NCBI RefSeq assembly: GCF_030684215.1
Contig: NZ_JAUXOV010000065.1
Span: forward strand, 1 to 64,000
Direction of reading: 5' to 3'
DNA length: 64,000 nt
Source: Pseudotabrizicola sp.
Lineage (GTDB): Bacteria > Pseudomonadota > Alphaproteobacteria > Rhodobacterales > Rhodobacteraceae
Shown here: positions 11,425 to 20,810 of the stretch, one piece after another
How the letters are laid out: every line of letters starts with the position of its first letter
Position numbering within the stretch: the stretch's first letter is position 1
The notes under the pieces: model-generated
The model's database searches: none
Told to the model about the DNA's origin: nothing
Seen by the model: only the letters and a program-made list of their open reading frames with translations
Program-made: the position numbers and the translations under genes

Positions 11425-12525
11425 TTAATTTACCACAAAATCTGCATGCAGGGCCCCGGCAGCCTTTATGCTTTTCAGAATATCAATCATGTCATGCGGC
11501 GCCACACCCAATGCATTCAGCCCGGCCACCAGTTCCGAAAGGGATGTGCCCCCCGACACCTCGGCCAGCCCGGTGCCGGGATCTCGATTGATATTGGCAT
11601 TGGTGCGCGGCACCACCATCGTTTCCCCCTCGGCAAATGGGTTGGGCTGCACCACCATAGGCGCTTCTTCGATCCGCAGAGTGAGGCTCCCTTGCGCCAC
11701 AGCCACCCGGCTGATGCGCACATCCTGACCAATCACAATCGTGCCAGAGCGTTGGTCAACCACCACCCGCGCGCGCGTTTCCGGTGCGATGGTCAGGTTT
11801 TCAATCCGCCCGATCACATGCGCCGGGGATCGCATGCCAGCGGCATCTATGTTCAATTCGACCGTGCCGGAGTCCAGCATCAGCGCGACCCGTTTGCCGA
11901 ACTCCCGGTTCAGCACAGTTTCAATCCGGGCCGCGGTGGTGAAGTCAGGGCTGCGCAAAGCAAGCCGGATTGATTGCAGACTTGTGAAGTCAAACTCGAT
12001 CTCACGCTCTACCCGTGCGCCCGAGGGGATAACCCCAGCCGTCGGCACCCCTTGCACGACGCGCGCGGCCTGACCTTCGGCCGCAATACCACCAGCAATG
12101 ATGGTGCCTTGAGCCACTGCATAGATCTGGCCATCAGCGCCGTTCAGCGGCGTCATGATCAGCGTGCCGCCGAGCAGACTTTTGGAATCGCCAATCGCAG
12201 AAACCGTCACATCAATACGACCGCCTGCGCGCGCGAAAGGTGGCAGGCTTGATGTGACAAAGACTGCAGCGACGTTTTTCGGACGATAGGCTTCTCCTGC
12301 AACATTTACACCCATCCGTTCCAGCAGGTTGGACATGATTTCTTCGGTAAAGGGTGCGTTGCGGATGCCATCGCCCGTGCCGTTCAGCCCGACGACAAGG
12401 CCGTAACCCACCAGATCATTGCCGCGCACGCCGTCAAACTCGACCAGATCCTTGATCCGCACGGCATCGGCAAAAACCGGTCCACAGCAGAGCAGCACCA
12501 GAAAAACCATCAGGCGCCGGATCAT
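11425..12525 (-). CDS. flgI: Flagellar P-ring protein FlgI
   Basis: 366 residues, the usual length. A signal peptide (MIRRLMVFLVLLCCGPVFA) is followed by VRIKDLVEFDGVRGNDLVGYGLVVGLNGTGD, the diagnostic FlgI opening. The C-terminus has the GGTSLSELVAGLNALGVAPHDMIDILKSIKAAGAL block. FlgI forms the periplasmic ring around the flagellar rod. Its ATG overlaps the flgL stop by 4 bases. It is the last gene of the motB-flgE-flgK-flgL-flgI run. Confidence 0.97.
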   Translation of the reverse strand: MIRRLMVFLVLLCCGPVFADAVRIKDLVEFDGVRGNDLVGYGLVVGLNGTGDGIRNAPFTEEIMSNLLERMGVNVAGEAYRPKNVAAVFVTSSLPPFARAGGRIDVTVSAIGDSKSLLGGTLIMTPLNGADGQIYAVAQGTIIAGGIAAEGQAARVVQGVPTAGVIPSGARVEREIEFDFTSLQSIRLALRSPDFTTAARIETVLNREFGKRVALMLDSGTVELNIDAAGMRSPAHVIGRIENLTIAPETRARVVVDQRSGTIVIGQDVRISRVAVAQGSLTLRIEEAPMVVQPNPFAEGETMVVPRTNANINRDPGTGLAEVSGGTSLSELVAGLNALGVAPHDMIDILKSIKAAGALHADFVVN

Positions 12526-13526
12526 CGCAGGAAATCCGTCAGTGACATGCGCGACAGGCGCGCAGTGATGGCATAGACCGCTTCCAGATTGGTCTGCACC
12601 GCCTCGAGTTCGATGGCGATGCGCTCGGGGTCACTGCGGACCAGATCCGCCTGCGCCATCTCATGGATCAACAGATCTATTGCGTTGCGGCTCTGCGCCG
12701 CGTCAATCCGGCCTTCACTGATGCCCAGCCGACCAGAAAGGTTTATGAGCGCATCATGCCCTGCAAACAGCGCCTCAGCCGATAGCCGCGCGAGGGTCCG
12801 TGTTTCGGTCGCAGGGATCAACGTGCTGCTATCTTCAATAAGCGCTGCTGCCGTCAAACCCTTAAAGGCCGCGCGAAAGGCAGGATCTTCGGCCGTGACA
12901 GCCATCCAGACCTGATCTGTCGGTGAAACAGCGATATGCTCCAGCGATGCTCCGCCCAGATATGCAATGTCCCGGTATCCCGCCGGATCATCAAACCATG
13001 CAGAAATGCGATCCATCATCTCCTGCGCGGTCTGGGCGCCCACCAACGTACTGCGCAGCGCAGTTAAAATGGTGTCTGAATCGGCGACTGCGGGCGCATG
13101 CACTGCTTGGCCGGCGAACAAAGATCGCCCCCCGGCAGCAACATTCATTGTGGCCAGAATAGTATCAAGCCTTCCGCGGGCATCCATGCTGGCCAAGGCA
13201 AGGTGGTCCGGGTTGGTGGTCTGGGAAGCTGTCAGCAGGGGGGCCGTCAGCGCCTGGATCGAGCCGGCAATTGACGCTATTGCCGTCTGCATGGTCGCGG
13301 CTTGGGTTGCGGCCTCCCGTGCGGCAGATTGATACCCCTCTGTAACGGAACGGGCGCGCGAAACCGAAGAAAGCCGGGCAAAATCGCCGGTCAGCGCGGC
13401 ACCGACATCGCTTACGCGACCGGCGCTGAACTCATTTGTCAGCCGGCCAAGTTCGCCCTTAAGGCGGGCAGTCTGAGATTTCAGCAAGAATGACTGAGCC
13501 AGGTCGCCAAGGGATACCAATGTCAT
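12522..13526 (-). CDS. flgL: Flagellar hook-filament junction protein FlgL
   Basis: 334 residues. The N-terminal coiled region (LGDLAQSFLLKSQTARLKGELGRL) and C-terminal helix (LEAVYAITARLSRMSLTDFLR) are flagellin-like, as in HAP3. Position directly after flgK with a 1-base gap and overlapping flgI by 4 bases supports FlgL rather than flagellin. The central domain is variable, as usual in this family. It is exported by the flagellar type III system, so it has no signal peptide. Confidence 0.9.
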   Translation of the reverse strand: MTLVSLGDLAQSFLLKSQTARLKGELGRLTNEFSAGRVSDVGAALTGDFARLSSVSRARSVTEGYQSAAREAATQAATMQTAIASIAGSIQALTAPLLTASQTTNPDHLALASMDARGRLDTILATMNVAAGGRSLFAGQAVHAPAVADSDTILTALRSTLVGAQTAQEMMDRISAWFDDPAGYRDIAYLGGASLEHIAVSPTDQVWMAVTAEDPAFRAAFKGLTAAALIEDSSTLIPATETRTLARLSAEALFAGHDALINLSGRLGISEGRIDAAQSRNAIDLLIHEMAQADLVRSDPERIAIELEAVQTNLEAVYAITARLSRMSLTDFLR

Positions 13527-13527
13527 G

Positions 13528-14985
13528 TCACAGCCCCAATAGAATTTTGATCATGTCATCCACGGTCTGAACAACCTTGGCGTTTGCGGCGTAAGCCTGT
13601 TCGATCAGAAGAAGGTTTTGCATTTCCTGATCGGTATCGACGCCATCACGCAGCAATGCAGATCGCAAAGTATCGCTTCGCGCCGTGGCAAAAGCAGTGC
13701 CTGATTCTGCGCCAAGGCGCGCCACTGATTGCAGCGATGCAATGTCTGACGCAAAGCCGGATAAGCTTCGCGCGCCGATAGACAACCCGCCAGAGACCTG
13801 AGTTCGTGGTGCACTGAGTGAGCTTGCAAGGGAGGTAAGATGCGCGGCAAAGCCACCGGGCCCGGGCGTTGCGGCGCCAAGACCGTCTCGCAATCGCCAA
13901 AGGGCGCCGCCCTGTTCTGGCACAACCAGGGCGTTGATCCGGATGCGTCCGGCAAGACCAACCTCGTCCAGTGGATCAAAGCCGCCGCCAATGTCGGTAA
14001 ACAAGCCCGCAGCACCGGGAGCAAGGGTCGTATCGACACCGGAGCCAGATACCCTTTCGATAAGATCACGCGCCAAAGCATCAAGATTGGCCTGTGCCTC
14101 GGGCGCAAGCGTGTCGCGCAGATCAAATAGCGCAGACAGTCGCCCCTCGCCCAAGCGACCGCCTGCGGGCGAAGTGGAAAGGGGCTGGCCGTTCACCGTC
14201 AGGCCGGACAAGCTGCCAGACGCGAGGGTCATGTCTGGCGTGATCAGGCCTGCGGGCGTGAATTCGATTTTGGCAGCCCGCCCTTCCAGCAAGATTGTGC
14301 CGCCAGTGGTGAAAAGAGCAACTTGGTTGTTTTCGCGCAAAACCTCTCGCACAGGGACAATTGCCGAAATCGAGTCTATCAATTGCTGTCGTTGGTCCAA
14401 AAGGGCGCTGACATCTCGGCCTGACGATGCAAATGACCGGATACGGACGTTTAGTTCGGCGACCCCGGACAAAGAGTCGTTCAGCAAGGTCACGTCGCTT
14501 GCGATCCGAGAGTCTGCAATCTGGCGTTCCGATTGAACGGACTTTGAGATTTCGATCAGGCTTTGGGTCAGGCTTTGGGCGGCGTCCACGACTGATGCGA
14601 GACGGGCATCAGCCTCTGGCCGGGCTGCCGCTTCAATCAGCTTGCGCTCAAATGTCGCAATTCTGGCGGAAAGAGAGCCGTCCTGATCTGCGGTGCCCAT
14701 GGCGCGTTCCATGCGAGCAAGAAAGTCAGACGTGGTTTTGCGCGCACCTTGGGCGGATGAAGACAAGCGTAGATCCTGAAGCAAGAGCGTGTCGATGCGG
14801 CGTGCAATACCCGTGACCGACACACCCCCACTGCCCTTGTCAAGGCTACGCGCCGCAAGCTGGACGTCGCGCCGCGCATAGCCTTCGGTGAGGGCATTCG
14901 AGACGTTGGAGGCCGTCACTTCCGCCATGCGTGACGTGGCTGACAACCCGGAAATAGCCGATGAAAGCGCGGAAGAAATGCTCAT
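13528..14985 (-). CDS. flgK: Flagellar hook-associated protein 1 FlgK
   Basis: 485 residues. The N-terminus has the rod/hook motif (SSALSSAISGLSATSRMAEVTASNVSNALTEGYARR) shared by axial flagellar proteins. The C-terminus has DQEMQNLLLIEQAYAANAKVVQTVDDMIKILLGL, the typical HAP1 tail. It links hook to filament. It starts 11 bases after the flgE stop. At 485 residues it is somewhat shorter than enterobacterial FlgK (about 547), as usual in alphaproteobacteria. Confidence 0.95.
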   Translation of the reverse strand: MSISSALSSAISGLSATSRMAEVTASNVSNALTEGYARRDVQLAARSLDKGSGGVSVTGIARRIDTLLLQDLRLSSSAQGARKTTSDFLARMERAMGTADQDGSLSARIATFERKLIEAAARPEADARLASVVDAAQSLTQSLIEISKSVQSERQIADSRIASDVTLLNDSLSGVAELNVRIRSFASSGRDVSALLDQRQQLIDSISAIVPVREVLRENNQVALFTTGGTILLEGRAAKIEFTPAGLITPDMTLASGSLSGLTVNGQPLSTSPAGGRLGEGRLSALFDLRDTLAPEAQANLDALARDLIERVSGSGVDTTLAPGAAGLFTDIGGGFDPLDEVGLAGRIRINALVVPEQGGALWRLRDGLGAATPGPGGFAAHLTSLASSLSAPRTQVSGGLSIGARSLSGFASDIASLQSVARLGAESGTAFATARSDTLRSALLRDGVDTDQEMQNLLLIEQAYAANAKVVQTVDDMIKILLGL

Positions 14986-14996
14986 CTGTCAGATCC

Positions 14997-16316
14997 TCAG
15001 CGTTTGATGTTGGTGGTTTCCTGCAGCATTTCATCGACCGTCTGAATGACTTTGGCATTCGATGAATACGCGCGCTGCGTGGTAATCAGGGCGGTGAGTT
15101 CGGCCGCAACATCTGTGGCTGAAGCCTCACGCGCGTACCCTGCGATACTGCCAGTCGGCCCTTCGCCCGCATTCCACAAATAGAAAGCACCCGACTGTGG
15201 CGAGACCTGAAACGTTTGATTGCTCAGCGGCGTTAACCCGTTGATATTGGGCACGTCAACCAGCGGAATCTGGTAGATCCGACGGATGAAACCCGTGTCA
15301 TATGTCGCAAGAAGGTAGCCGTTTTCGTCGATCTCTACAGATGCAAGCGTGCCAGTGGGTGAGCCGTTTTTTGTGATCCCGGTCGGGATAAAGCTGTCCG
15401 CCAGTTGGGTCATGCCGCCCGGTTCACCGGGGCGACCAATGGTCATGGTGATCGGCCCAGAGGCAACGGTCAGATCAAAAGTGCCGACGGCTGCGTTGTA
15501 GGCTCCGCCCGAAACAGTGGTAACTGATGCCAGAGTGCCGCCCGCGCCACGGGTATCGTCGAAGACCAGAGTATACTCCCCAACCACTGCCCCATTTGAC
15601 GCGCTGTCGCGAATTTCCATTGTCCAGGTATTTGTGCCTGCTGTCGACGGAGGCACCGGCACTGTTGGGGTGAAGGAGATATTCAGGCTCTCCGCCGAGC
15701 CAAGATTATTGTAATATTCAACCATGATCGGAAACGGGTCGCCGGATGCGCCGACACTTGTCTGGATTGAGGGCAAGTTTACTGCCAGACCGATTGCGGT
15801 GGTCGGATCTGCAACGGTCTGATTGGCGCTGATCACAACGGGCTGCAGCCCTGAAAGGGTATCGCGCGAAAAGGCTGGGATCGTCCCGTCCTGATTGGCG
15901 GGCCAACCCAACAGGACCAGCCCCGATTCTGTCCGAAGAACACCTTCTGCATCCATTCGGAATGATCCGGTTGTGGTCATCATCATGGGTTGTGTGCCCA
16001 TCCCGCCGTCTGACATGCGCACAGATGGCATAACCGGCAGCATGCCACGACCTGTCACGGCCATATCAAGGGCGTTGGAGGTGCTCACGATGCCGCCCCG
16101 TTCGTCGATCAGCCGATAGCTTGAGGTGCGGACCCCGCCTGCCGAGTATTTGCCCGAGCCCCGCCCCCCGCTCAGCACCATGCTTTCAAATTCAGCCGCC
16201 GCCCGCTTGTAGCCATAGGTCGAGGAGTTGGCGATGTTATCGGATATGGTCGCAAGCCGTGCCGCGTTCGCGTTCAAGCCTGCCACGCCCGCATTTAGCG
16301 AGGAAGAAATAGTCAT
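14997..16316 (-). CDS. flgE: Flagellar hook protein FlgE
   Basis: 439 residues from the ATG at 16316, chosen because AGAAAGGCGG precedes it; an upstream in-frame ATG at 16370 gives a poor N-terminus. It begins SSSLNAGVAGLNANAARLATISDNIANSSTYGYKR, the conserved axial N-terminus, and ends LTALITTQRAYSSNAKVIQTVDEMLQETTNIKR. The middle carries the hook D1/D2 regions. It polymerises into the flexible hook. A CtrA-like sequence lies 60-74 bases upstream. Confidence 0.95.
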   Translation of the reverse strand: MTISSSLNAGVAGLNANAARLATISDNIANSSTYGYKRAAAEFESMVLSGGRGSGKYSAGGVRTSSYRLIDERGGIVSTSNALDMAVTGRGMLPVMPSVRMSDGGMGTQPMMMTTTGSFRMDAEGVLRTESGLVLLGWPANQDGTIPAFSRDTLSGLQPVVISANQTVADPTTAIGLAVNLPSIQTSVGASGDPFPIMVEYYNNLGSAESLNISFTPTVPVPPSTAGTNTWTMEIRDSASNGAVVGEYTLVFDDTRGAGGTLASVTTVSGGAYNAAVGTFDLTVASGPITMTIGRPGEPGGMTQLADSFIPTGITKNGSPTGTLASVEIDENGYLLATYDTGFIRRIYQIPLVDVPNINGLTPLSNQTFQVSPQSGAFYLWNAGEGPTGSIAGYAREASATDVAAELTALITTQRAYSSNAKVIQTVDEMLQETTNIKR

Positions 16317-16375
16317 CAATGCCGCCTTTCTACAGGTCGATGCCTCTATATGCCTCGCACCCTGCAGCATGGCGA

Positions 16376-16390
16376 TTAACAGCCCGCTAA
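16376..16390 (-). promoter_or_regulatory. Candidate CtrA-binding box upstream of flgE
   Basis: On the minus strand the sequence is TTAG-N7-TTAA with exact 7-base spacing, one mismatch from the CtrA consensus TTAA-N7-TTAA. It lies 60-74 bases before the flgE start. CtrA controls flagellar genes in many alphaproteobacteria, including Rhodobacteraceae. One such match can occur by chance. Confidence 0.4.
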
Positions 16391-16413
16391 TTCCGAAAAC
16401 TTGATGAAATCTG

Positions 16414-17247
16414 CTATCGGTTCTTGCGCAACAAAATCACCTCGAGCCTGTTGTTTCTGATCACCGATGGGTCCGGGGTCAGCGGCTTGCGGTCGGCGAA
16501 CCCGGTGATGCGGGCAAAACGGGTATCGGCCACGCCTTGCGCTCGTAACAATTGACGCCCTGCCTGTGCACGGTCCGCTGACAAGGACCACACCGGATTA
16601 TCCCGCATCATCAAGGGGTAGCTGCGCACATAACCCCCAACAGCCAGGTCGTTTCGAGTGGCCAGCAGCACGTCGGCCAGCACCACTGCAAGATCACGCA
16701 AGGTCTGGGTCGCAGTGGCGGAATCGGGCTGAAACAGGGGGGCTTGTTCCAGATCGAACAGTTCGATCACCAGCCCTTCGTCGGTCACGCGGGTCACGAC
16801 GTGGCGCAACAAACGCTCCATCGTCATACTCTCACCACTGCGGGCCAGCAAAGATTTTTGCACTTCGGCGAGGCGTTCTTCTTCTGCCTGCCGCGCCTCG
16901 GCCTGGGATTCGCTGCGCGATTGCCGTTCATCCGTTGGCTTGTTCGACGACGCGCCAGTGCCATTCTGGGCAAGCGTGTCTTCGGCCAGAACAGAGTCGC
17001 CCCCGAATGAACCGTCGCCCCCGCCAGAGATGCGGCTGAGCGGGATTGTCGGACTGAAATAATCCGAAATGCCCTTACGTTGTTGTTCTGTCGTCGCGTT
17101 CAGCAGCCACATCAGCATAAAGAAGGCCATCATGGCCGTTACGAAATCGGCATAGGCAACCTTCCACGCACCCCCGTGGTGGCCACCGCCGATAACTTTC
17201 TTCTTACGCTTGATGATGACTGGCGCGGCATTGTTCTGCCCGGCCAT
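16414..17247 (-). CDS. motB: Flagellar motor stator protein MotB
   Basis: 277 residues from the ATG at 17247. A basic N-terminus (IIKRKKKVIGGGHHGGAWKVAYADFVTAMMAFFMLMWLLNA) contains the single membrane helix and the conserved proton-carrying Asp in YADFVTAMMAFF. A charged, probably coiled linker (about 80-150, rich in Glu/Arg/Gln) leads to an OmpA-like peptidoglycan-binding domain (about 160-275) ending VIRNNRLEVILLRKN. It anchors the MotA/MotB stator. No motA lies next to it in this window. An alternative start at 17271 would fall at the base of the hairpin at 17272-17302. Confidence 0.93.
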   Translation of the reverse strand: MAGQNNAAPVIIKRKKKVIGGGHHGGAWKVAYADFVTAMMAFFMLMWLLNATTEQQRKGISDYFSPTIPLSRISGGGDGSFGGDSVLAEDTLAQNGTGASSNKPTDERQSRSESQAEARQAEEERLAEVQKSLLARSGESMTMERLLRHVVTRVTDEGLVIELFDLEQAPLFQPDSATATQTLRDLAVVLADVLLATRNDLAVGGYVRSYPLMMRDNPVWSLSADRAQAGRQLLRAQGVADTRFARITGFADRKPLTPDPSVIRNNRLEVILLRKNR

Positions 17248-17271
17248 CACACACCCATGTTTCACACCCAT

Positions 17272-17302
17272 CCCCGGTTTACACGGGCGCGGTAAACCGG
17301 GG
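17272..17302 (-). promoter_or_regulatory. Perfect 10-bp inverted repeat before motB
   Basis: CCCCGGTTTA at 17272-17281 and TAAACCGGGG at 17293-17302 flank an 11-base spacer. It lies between the aldo/keto reductase stop and motB. No T-run follows on the minus strand, so it is not a textbook terminator. It may be a leader hairpin or an operator. Confidence 0.5.
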
Positions 17303-17335
17303 CTTAAAGATTGGTGTTTTAAACATTTCCCATGG

Positions 17336-18364
17336 CTATTCGGCGGATGAGCGTGCCCATAGGTTGATGTCTTCTTCTGCTGCAACCCGGTCGATCTGGG
17401 CAAGTTCATCGGCAGAAAACTCCAGATTGCCGATTGCTCCCACACAATCCACAACCTGTTCAGGCTTTGACGCCCCGATCAGGGCCGTGGTGATCTTGCC
17501 CTCACGCAGCACCCAGGCAATCGCCATCTGCGCCAGCGTTTGCCCGCGCGCCTGTGCGATTGCATCCAGCGCCCGCACGCTTTCAAGCGCGCGGGGGGTG
17601 ATCGTGCCGGGGTTCAGGCTTTTACCCTGCGCGGCGCGGCTGCCGTCGGGAATGCCGCCCAGATACTTCTTGGTCAGTATCCCCTGTGCCAAAGGCGTAA
17701 AGGCAATAGACCCGATGCCCAATTCGTCCAAAGTCTCGCGCAATCCATCTTTTTCCACCCAGCGATTCAGGATGTTGTAGCTTGGCTGGTGGATCACGCA
17801 GGGCGTGCCAAGGCTACGCAAGATCGCTGCCGCCTCGCGCGTTTTCGCGCTGGAATAGCTTGAAATGCCAACATAAAGCGCGCGGCCTGACCGCACAATA
17901 TGATCCAGCGCGCCCATGGTTTCTTCCAGTGGGGTATCGGGATCAAAGCGGTGGGAATAGAAGATATCAACGTAATCCAGACCCATACGCTTCAGGCTTT
18001 GATCACAAGACGCGATCAGGTTCTTGCGACTTCCCCATTCGCCATAAGGCCCTTGCCACATCAGATACCCTGCCTTGGAGCTGACGATCAGCTCATCTCG
18101 ATGGCCCGCAAAGTCGGTGCGCAAAATCTCGCCAAATGCCTCTTCGGCGCTGCCGGGGGGCGGGCCGTAGTTGTTGGCCAGATCGAAATGGGTGATCCCG
18201 TGATCAAACGCTGTGCGGCAGATCTCGCGTTTCACTTGATGCGGGGTGTCATGGCCGAAGTTGTGCCATAATCCCAGACTGATCGCGGGCAGTTTCAGGC
18301 CCGAGACCCCGCAGCGGCGGTAGGTCATCCGGGAATAGCGCTCGGGATGGGCGGTGTAAGACAT
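17336..18364 (-). CDS. Aldo/keto reductase, L-glyceraldehyde 3-phosphate reductase type
   Basis: 342 residues from the ATG at 18364, which has a perfect AGGAGG upstream. The (beta/alpha)8 reductase core shows GLWHNFG, HFDLANNYGPPPGSAEE with the catalytic Asp and Tyr, SSKAGY with the Lys, and DYVDIFYSHRFD with the His. A C-terminal NADPH-binding block is TALIGASKPEQV. The GPPPGSAEE and MWQGPYGEWGSRK motifs are those of the YghZ/GPR branch, which detoxifies L-glyceraldehyde 3-phosphate and methylglyoxal. It is divergent from the YihY gene. Confidence 0.93.
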   Translation of the reverse strand: MSYTAHPERYSRMTYRRCGVSGLKLPAISLGLWHNFGHDTPHQVKREICRTAFDHGITHFDLANNYGPPPGSAEEAFGEILRTDFAGHRDELIVSSKAGYLMWQGPYGEWGSRKNLIASCDQSLKRMGLDYVDIFYSHRFDPDTPLEETMGALDHIVRSGRALYVGISSYSSAKTREAAAILRSLGTPCVIHQPSYNILNRWVEKDGLRETLDELGIGSIAFTPLAQGILTKKYLGGIPDGSRAAQGKSLNPGTITPRALESVRALDAIAQARGQTLAQMAIAWVLREGKITTALIGASKPEQVVDCVGAIGNLEFSADELAQIDRVAAEEDINLWARSSAE

Positions 18365-18451
18365 TGGCAAGCCTCCTGTTGGCGCTATTCTTTCATTCGC
18401 CAAGGTCTTGTGCAAGTTGCACAAAGGCGAACAACGAGCTTAGAAGGGCTG

Positions 18452-19291
18452 ATGACGTTTCACGTGGGTTCAGTGTTCAGGTTTGTCGGGGCCGTTTGGG
18501 GCCGGATGAACGATGGCCATTTCGGCCTGATCGCGGCAGGTGTGGCGTTCTACGCCATGTTCGCCGTTTTCCCCGGCCTCGCCGCCAGTGTCGCGATATG
18601 GAGCCTGATGGCCGACCCCAAGGTCATCGAAGACTATCTGGAGGTGGGCGAGCAATTTTTGCCCACCGACGCTGCCCTGCTGATCCATGATCAGGTAATG
18701 GGCCTGCTGGCCACGCCACGCACCACCCTTGGTTGGGCGACCTTTGTATCGTTGATGATCGCGCTTTATTCCGCCCGAGCCGGGGTGTCGGCATTGATCA
18801 CCGGGCTGGATGTGGTGAACCGCACCGCACCGCGCGGCTGGATATGGGGCTGGGTGGTCGATATCACGCTGACACTGGCACTGATCTTTGCCATCATTGT
18901 CGGGTTGGCCACGATTGTTCTGGTGCCGCTGGTGCTGCAATACATTGACCTCGGCCCGGCAGAGGAATGGTTACTGGGCGTTCTGCCGTGGGTTGCCATG
19001 TTTGTTCTGGTGCTCAGCTGTCTGTCGATCCTGTATCACTTTGGCCCGAACCTGCCGTCGGGCAACGGGCGGCCATGGGTGTCTGTGGGGGTTGTCGTTG
19101 CGGCGCTGACATGGTCGGCGGTCAGCTTTGCATTTTCGGCCTATCTGGCGAATTTCGACAGCTATAACCGGATTTATGGCTCAATCGGTGCCGTGGTGGC
19201 GCTGCTGATGTGGCTTTACCTTGGTGTGCTGGCGGTGCTTTTGGGTGGCGCAGTCAATGCGGAACTGACCACGCCAAAGATCAGGGACTGA
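18452..19291 (+). CDS. YihY/BrkB-family inner membrane protein
   Basis: 279 residues from the ATG at 18452, preceded by AGAAGGG. About six membrane helices are visible, with the family signatures DGHFGLIAAGVAFYAMFAVFPGLAA at the N-terminus and YNRIYGSIGAVVALLMWLYLGVLAVLLGGAVNAEL at the C-terminus. Earlier naming as ribonuclease BN is not supported for this family; its function is unclear. Its last 11 bases overlap the end of the convergent CRTAC1-like gene. Confidence 0.93.
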   Translation: MTFHVGSVFRFVGAVWGRMNDGHFGLIAAGVAFYAMFAVFPGLAASVAIWSLMADPKVIEDYLEVGEQFLPTDAALLIHDQVMGLLATPRTTLGWATFVSLMIALYSARAGVSALITGLDVVNRTAPRGWIWGWVVDITLTLALIFAIIVGLATIVLVPLVLQYIDLGPAEEWLLGVLPWVAMFVLVLSCLSILYHFGPNLPSGNGRPWVSVGVVVAALTWSAVSFAFSAYLANFDSYNRIYGSIGAVVALLMWLYLGVLAVLLGGAVNAELTTPKIRD

Positions 19292-20810
19292 TCGTCGCCA
19301 CGGTGTTCGCCGCGACCTCGGCCCAATCGCTCACCTGGCCATCGGGCCAGATCACCCGCACCTCGGCCCGGTCCGCGTCGCCCAGACCAAAATGCTGCGG
19401 CCCCCAGATGCCGCTGACATGACCGCCGCCCGATGTAGTCTCATGCCGTTGCAGATGATCCTTGGTCCGCACTTCGACCCACGCGCCAATGCCCGTCGGG
19501 TTCGGCCCCGGCTGTTCCAGCGCCACCTTCAGCCAATTTCCCGCCACCCCGGCATTGCGCCAGATTTGCGCAGGCCCGTTGCGGTTGACCACCACCAGAT
19601 CCAGCGCGCCATCCGCGTTCATATCCACCACAGCCGCCCCCCGCGCCGCAAGCGTAGAGGCCACGCCCGCCGTGCCTGCCGATTCCACAAACACCCCATC
19701 CGCGCCCTGCAACAGCAGGTTGTTGGGGTCCGCCATGGCAAAGTCGGGCATTTCCCAGACATTGCCCTTGGCCACGAACAGATCGGCCCGCGCGTCGTTG
19801 TTCACATCGGCAAACTGCGCATGCCATCCGGTGGACGGGCGCAGATCGTCACCCATGAACGGGCGATGCGCGGTCACGCCGCGCGCCCATGCGATATCGC
19901 CATAGTCGGGCGTTGCATCGGGGCCGGTGGCCACAAGCCGCTGCAACTTGTTATCCGCCATGCTGGTCAGGTAAAATTCGGGGTAGCCATCGGCATCCAG
20001 ATCGGTGCTGGCAATACCCATCCCCCAGATCCGCAGGCGTTTCCAGCCCTCGGCTTCGGTATACAGGCGCGGCGGCTGGCCCGGCTCCAGATGCCACATC
20101 TGTTCCTGCCCGCCCTCATAATATTCGCGATCATTCGACACCCGCAGCGATTTGCGCCCCGATCCGTTCCAGTCGGTAAACAGCATCGACAGCGCGCAAT
20201 GGCTGGGCGTCAGCGCCACGGGCGCGCCGTAACCCCCGCCATCGGGCCGATGCAGCCAGTTCTCGGTGCATGACCCCCAAGGGTAGGCTTCCTCGCGCTG
20301 GTTGATGTAATTGCCGATGGCCAGCGTGGGCAGGCTTGCTCCCGCTTCCCACATCGCGGCAAAGGCAGTCGACCACGCGTCGCCGCCGTCAAATCCCCAG
20401 TCTTCATTCGCGCGCTCAAACCGGCAATTGCCAAGCCCGCGCATCACCACGTTTTCGCCCACCCGCAGCAGCACCAGATCGGTGATCCCGTCACTGTCAA
20501 TGTCGATCGGATAGGTGCCGGTCACGCCCTCCATTTCGATCCCGCTGACCACAGCCGTAAATGCCAAGGCCCCCCCCCGAGCGCTTTGGTTCAGGAACAA
20601 TGCGGCAGGCGCAGTGCCGCCCGCCAGCGCCAGATCGGGCAGGGTATCGCCGTTGCAATCGAACGCGGCCACACCACCGCCCACCATATACTCCCACTCG
20701 CCTGCAAAGCTGTGCTCCAGCCCCGCAGGAGTGGTTTCCTCGACAAACTGCGGAACGGTCTGCGCGGCAGCGGGGGCCGCCAGCAGGATCAGAACCAGCG
20801 CGCGGATCAT
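19281..20810 (-). CDS. CRTAC1-like VCBS/FG-GAP repeat protein with UnbV (ASPIC) domain
   Basis: 509 residues. A signal peptide (MIRALVLILLAAPAAAQ) indicates export. Several FG-GAP/VCBS repeats follow, each with Asp-rich calcium loops (AFDCNGDTLPDLALAGG, DIDSDGITDLVLLR, DLDADGYPEFYLTS, DVNNDARADLFVAKG, DMNADGALDLVVVNR), suggesting a beta-propeller. The C-terminal ASPIC/UnbV domain includes HVSGIWGPQHFGLGDAD. It overlaps the haloperoxidase-like gene by 4 bases, so the two are coupled; this pairing recurs in bacteria. A run of nine Cs (plus strand, 20570-20578) lies inside the coding sequence. Function unknown. Confidence 0.92.
   Translation of the reverse strand: MIRALVLILLAAPAAAQTVPQFVEETTPAGLEHSFAGEWEYMVGGGVAAFDCNGDTLPDLALAGGTAPAALFLNQSARGGALAFTAVVSGIEMEGVTGTYPIDIDSDGITDLVLLRVGENVVMRGLGNCRFERANEDWGFDGGDAWSTAFAAMWEAGASLPTLAIGNYINQREEAYPWGSCTENWLHRPDGGGYGAPVALTPSHCALSMLFTDWNGSGRKSLRVSNDREYYEGGQEQMWHLEPGQPPRLYTEAEGWKRLRIWGMGIASTDLDADGYPEFYLTSMADNKLQRLVATGPDATPDYGDIAWARGVTAHRPFMGDDLRPSTGWHAQFADVNNDARADLFVAKGNVWEMPDFAMADPNNLLLQGADGVFVESAGTAGVASTLAARGAAVVDMNADGALDLVVVNRNGPAQIWRNAGVAGNWLKVALEQPGPNPTGIGAWVEVRTKDHLQRHETTSGGGHVSGIWGPQHFGLGDADRAEVRVIWPDGQVSDWAEVAANTVATISP

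Noticed and set aside
17304-17322. TTAA...TTAA pair before motB as a CtrA box
   Set aside because: The two TTAA elements are 11 bases apart, not 7, so it does not fit the CtrA consensus.
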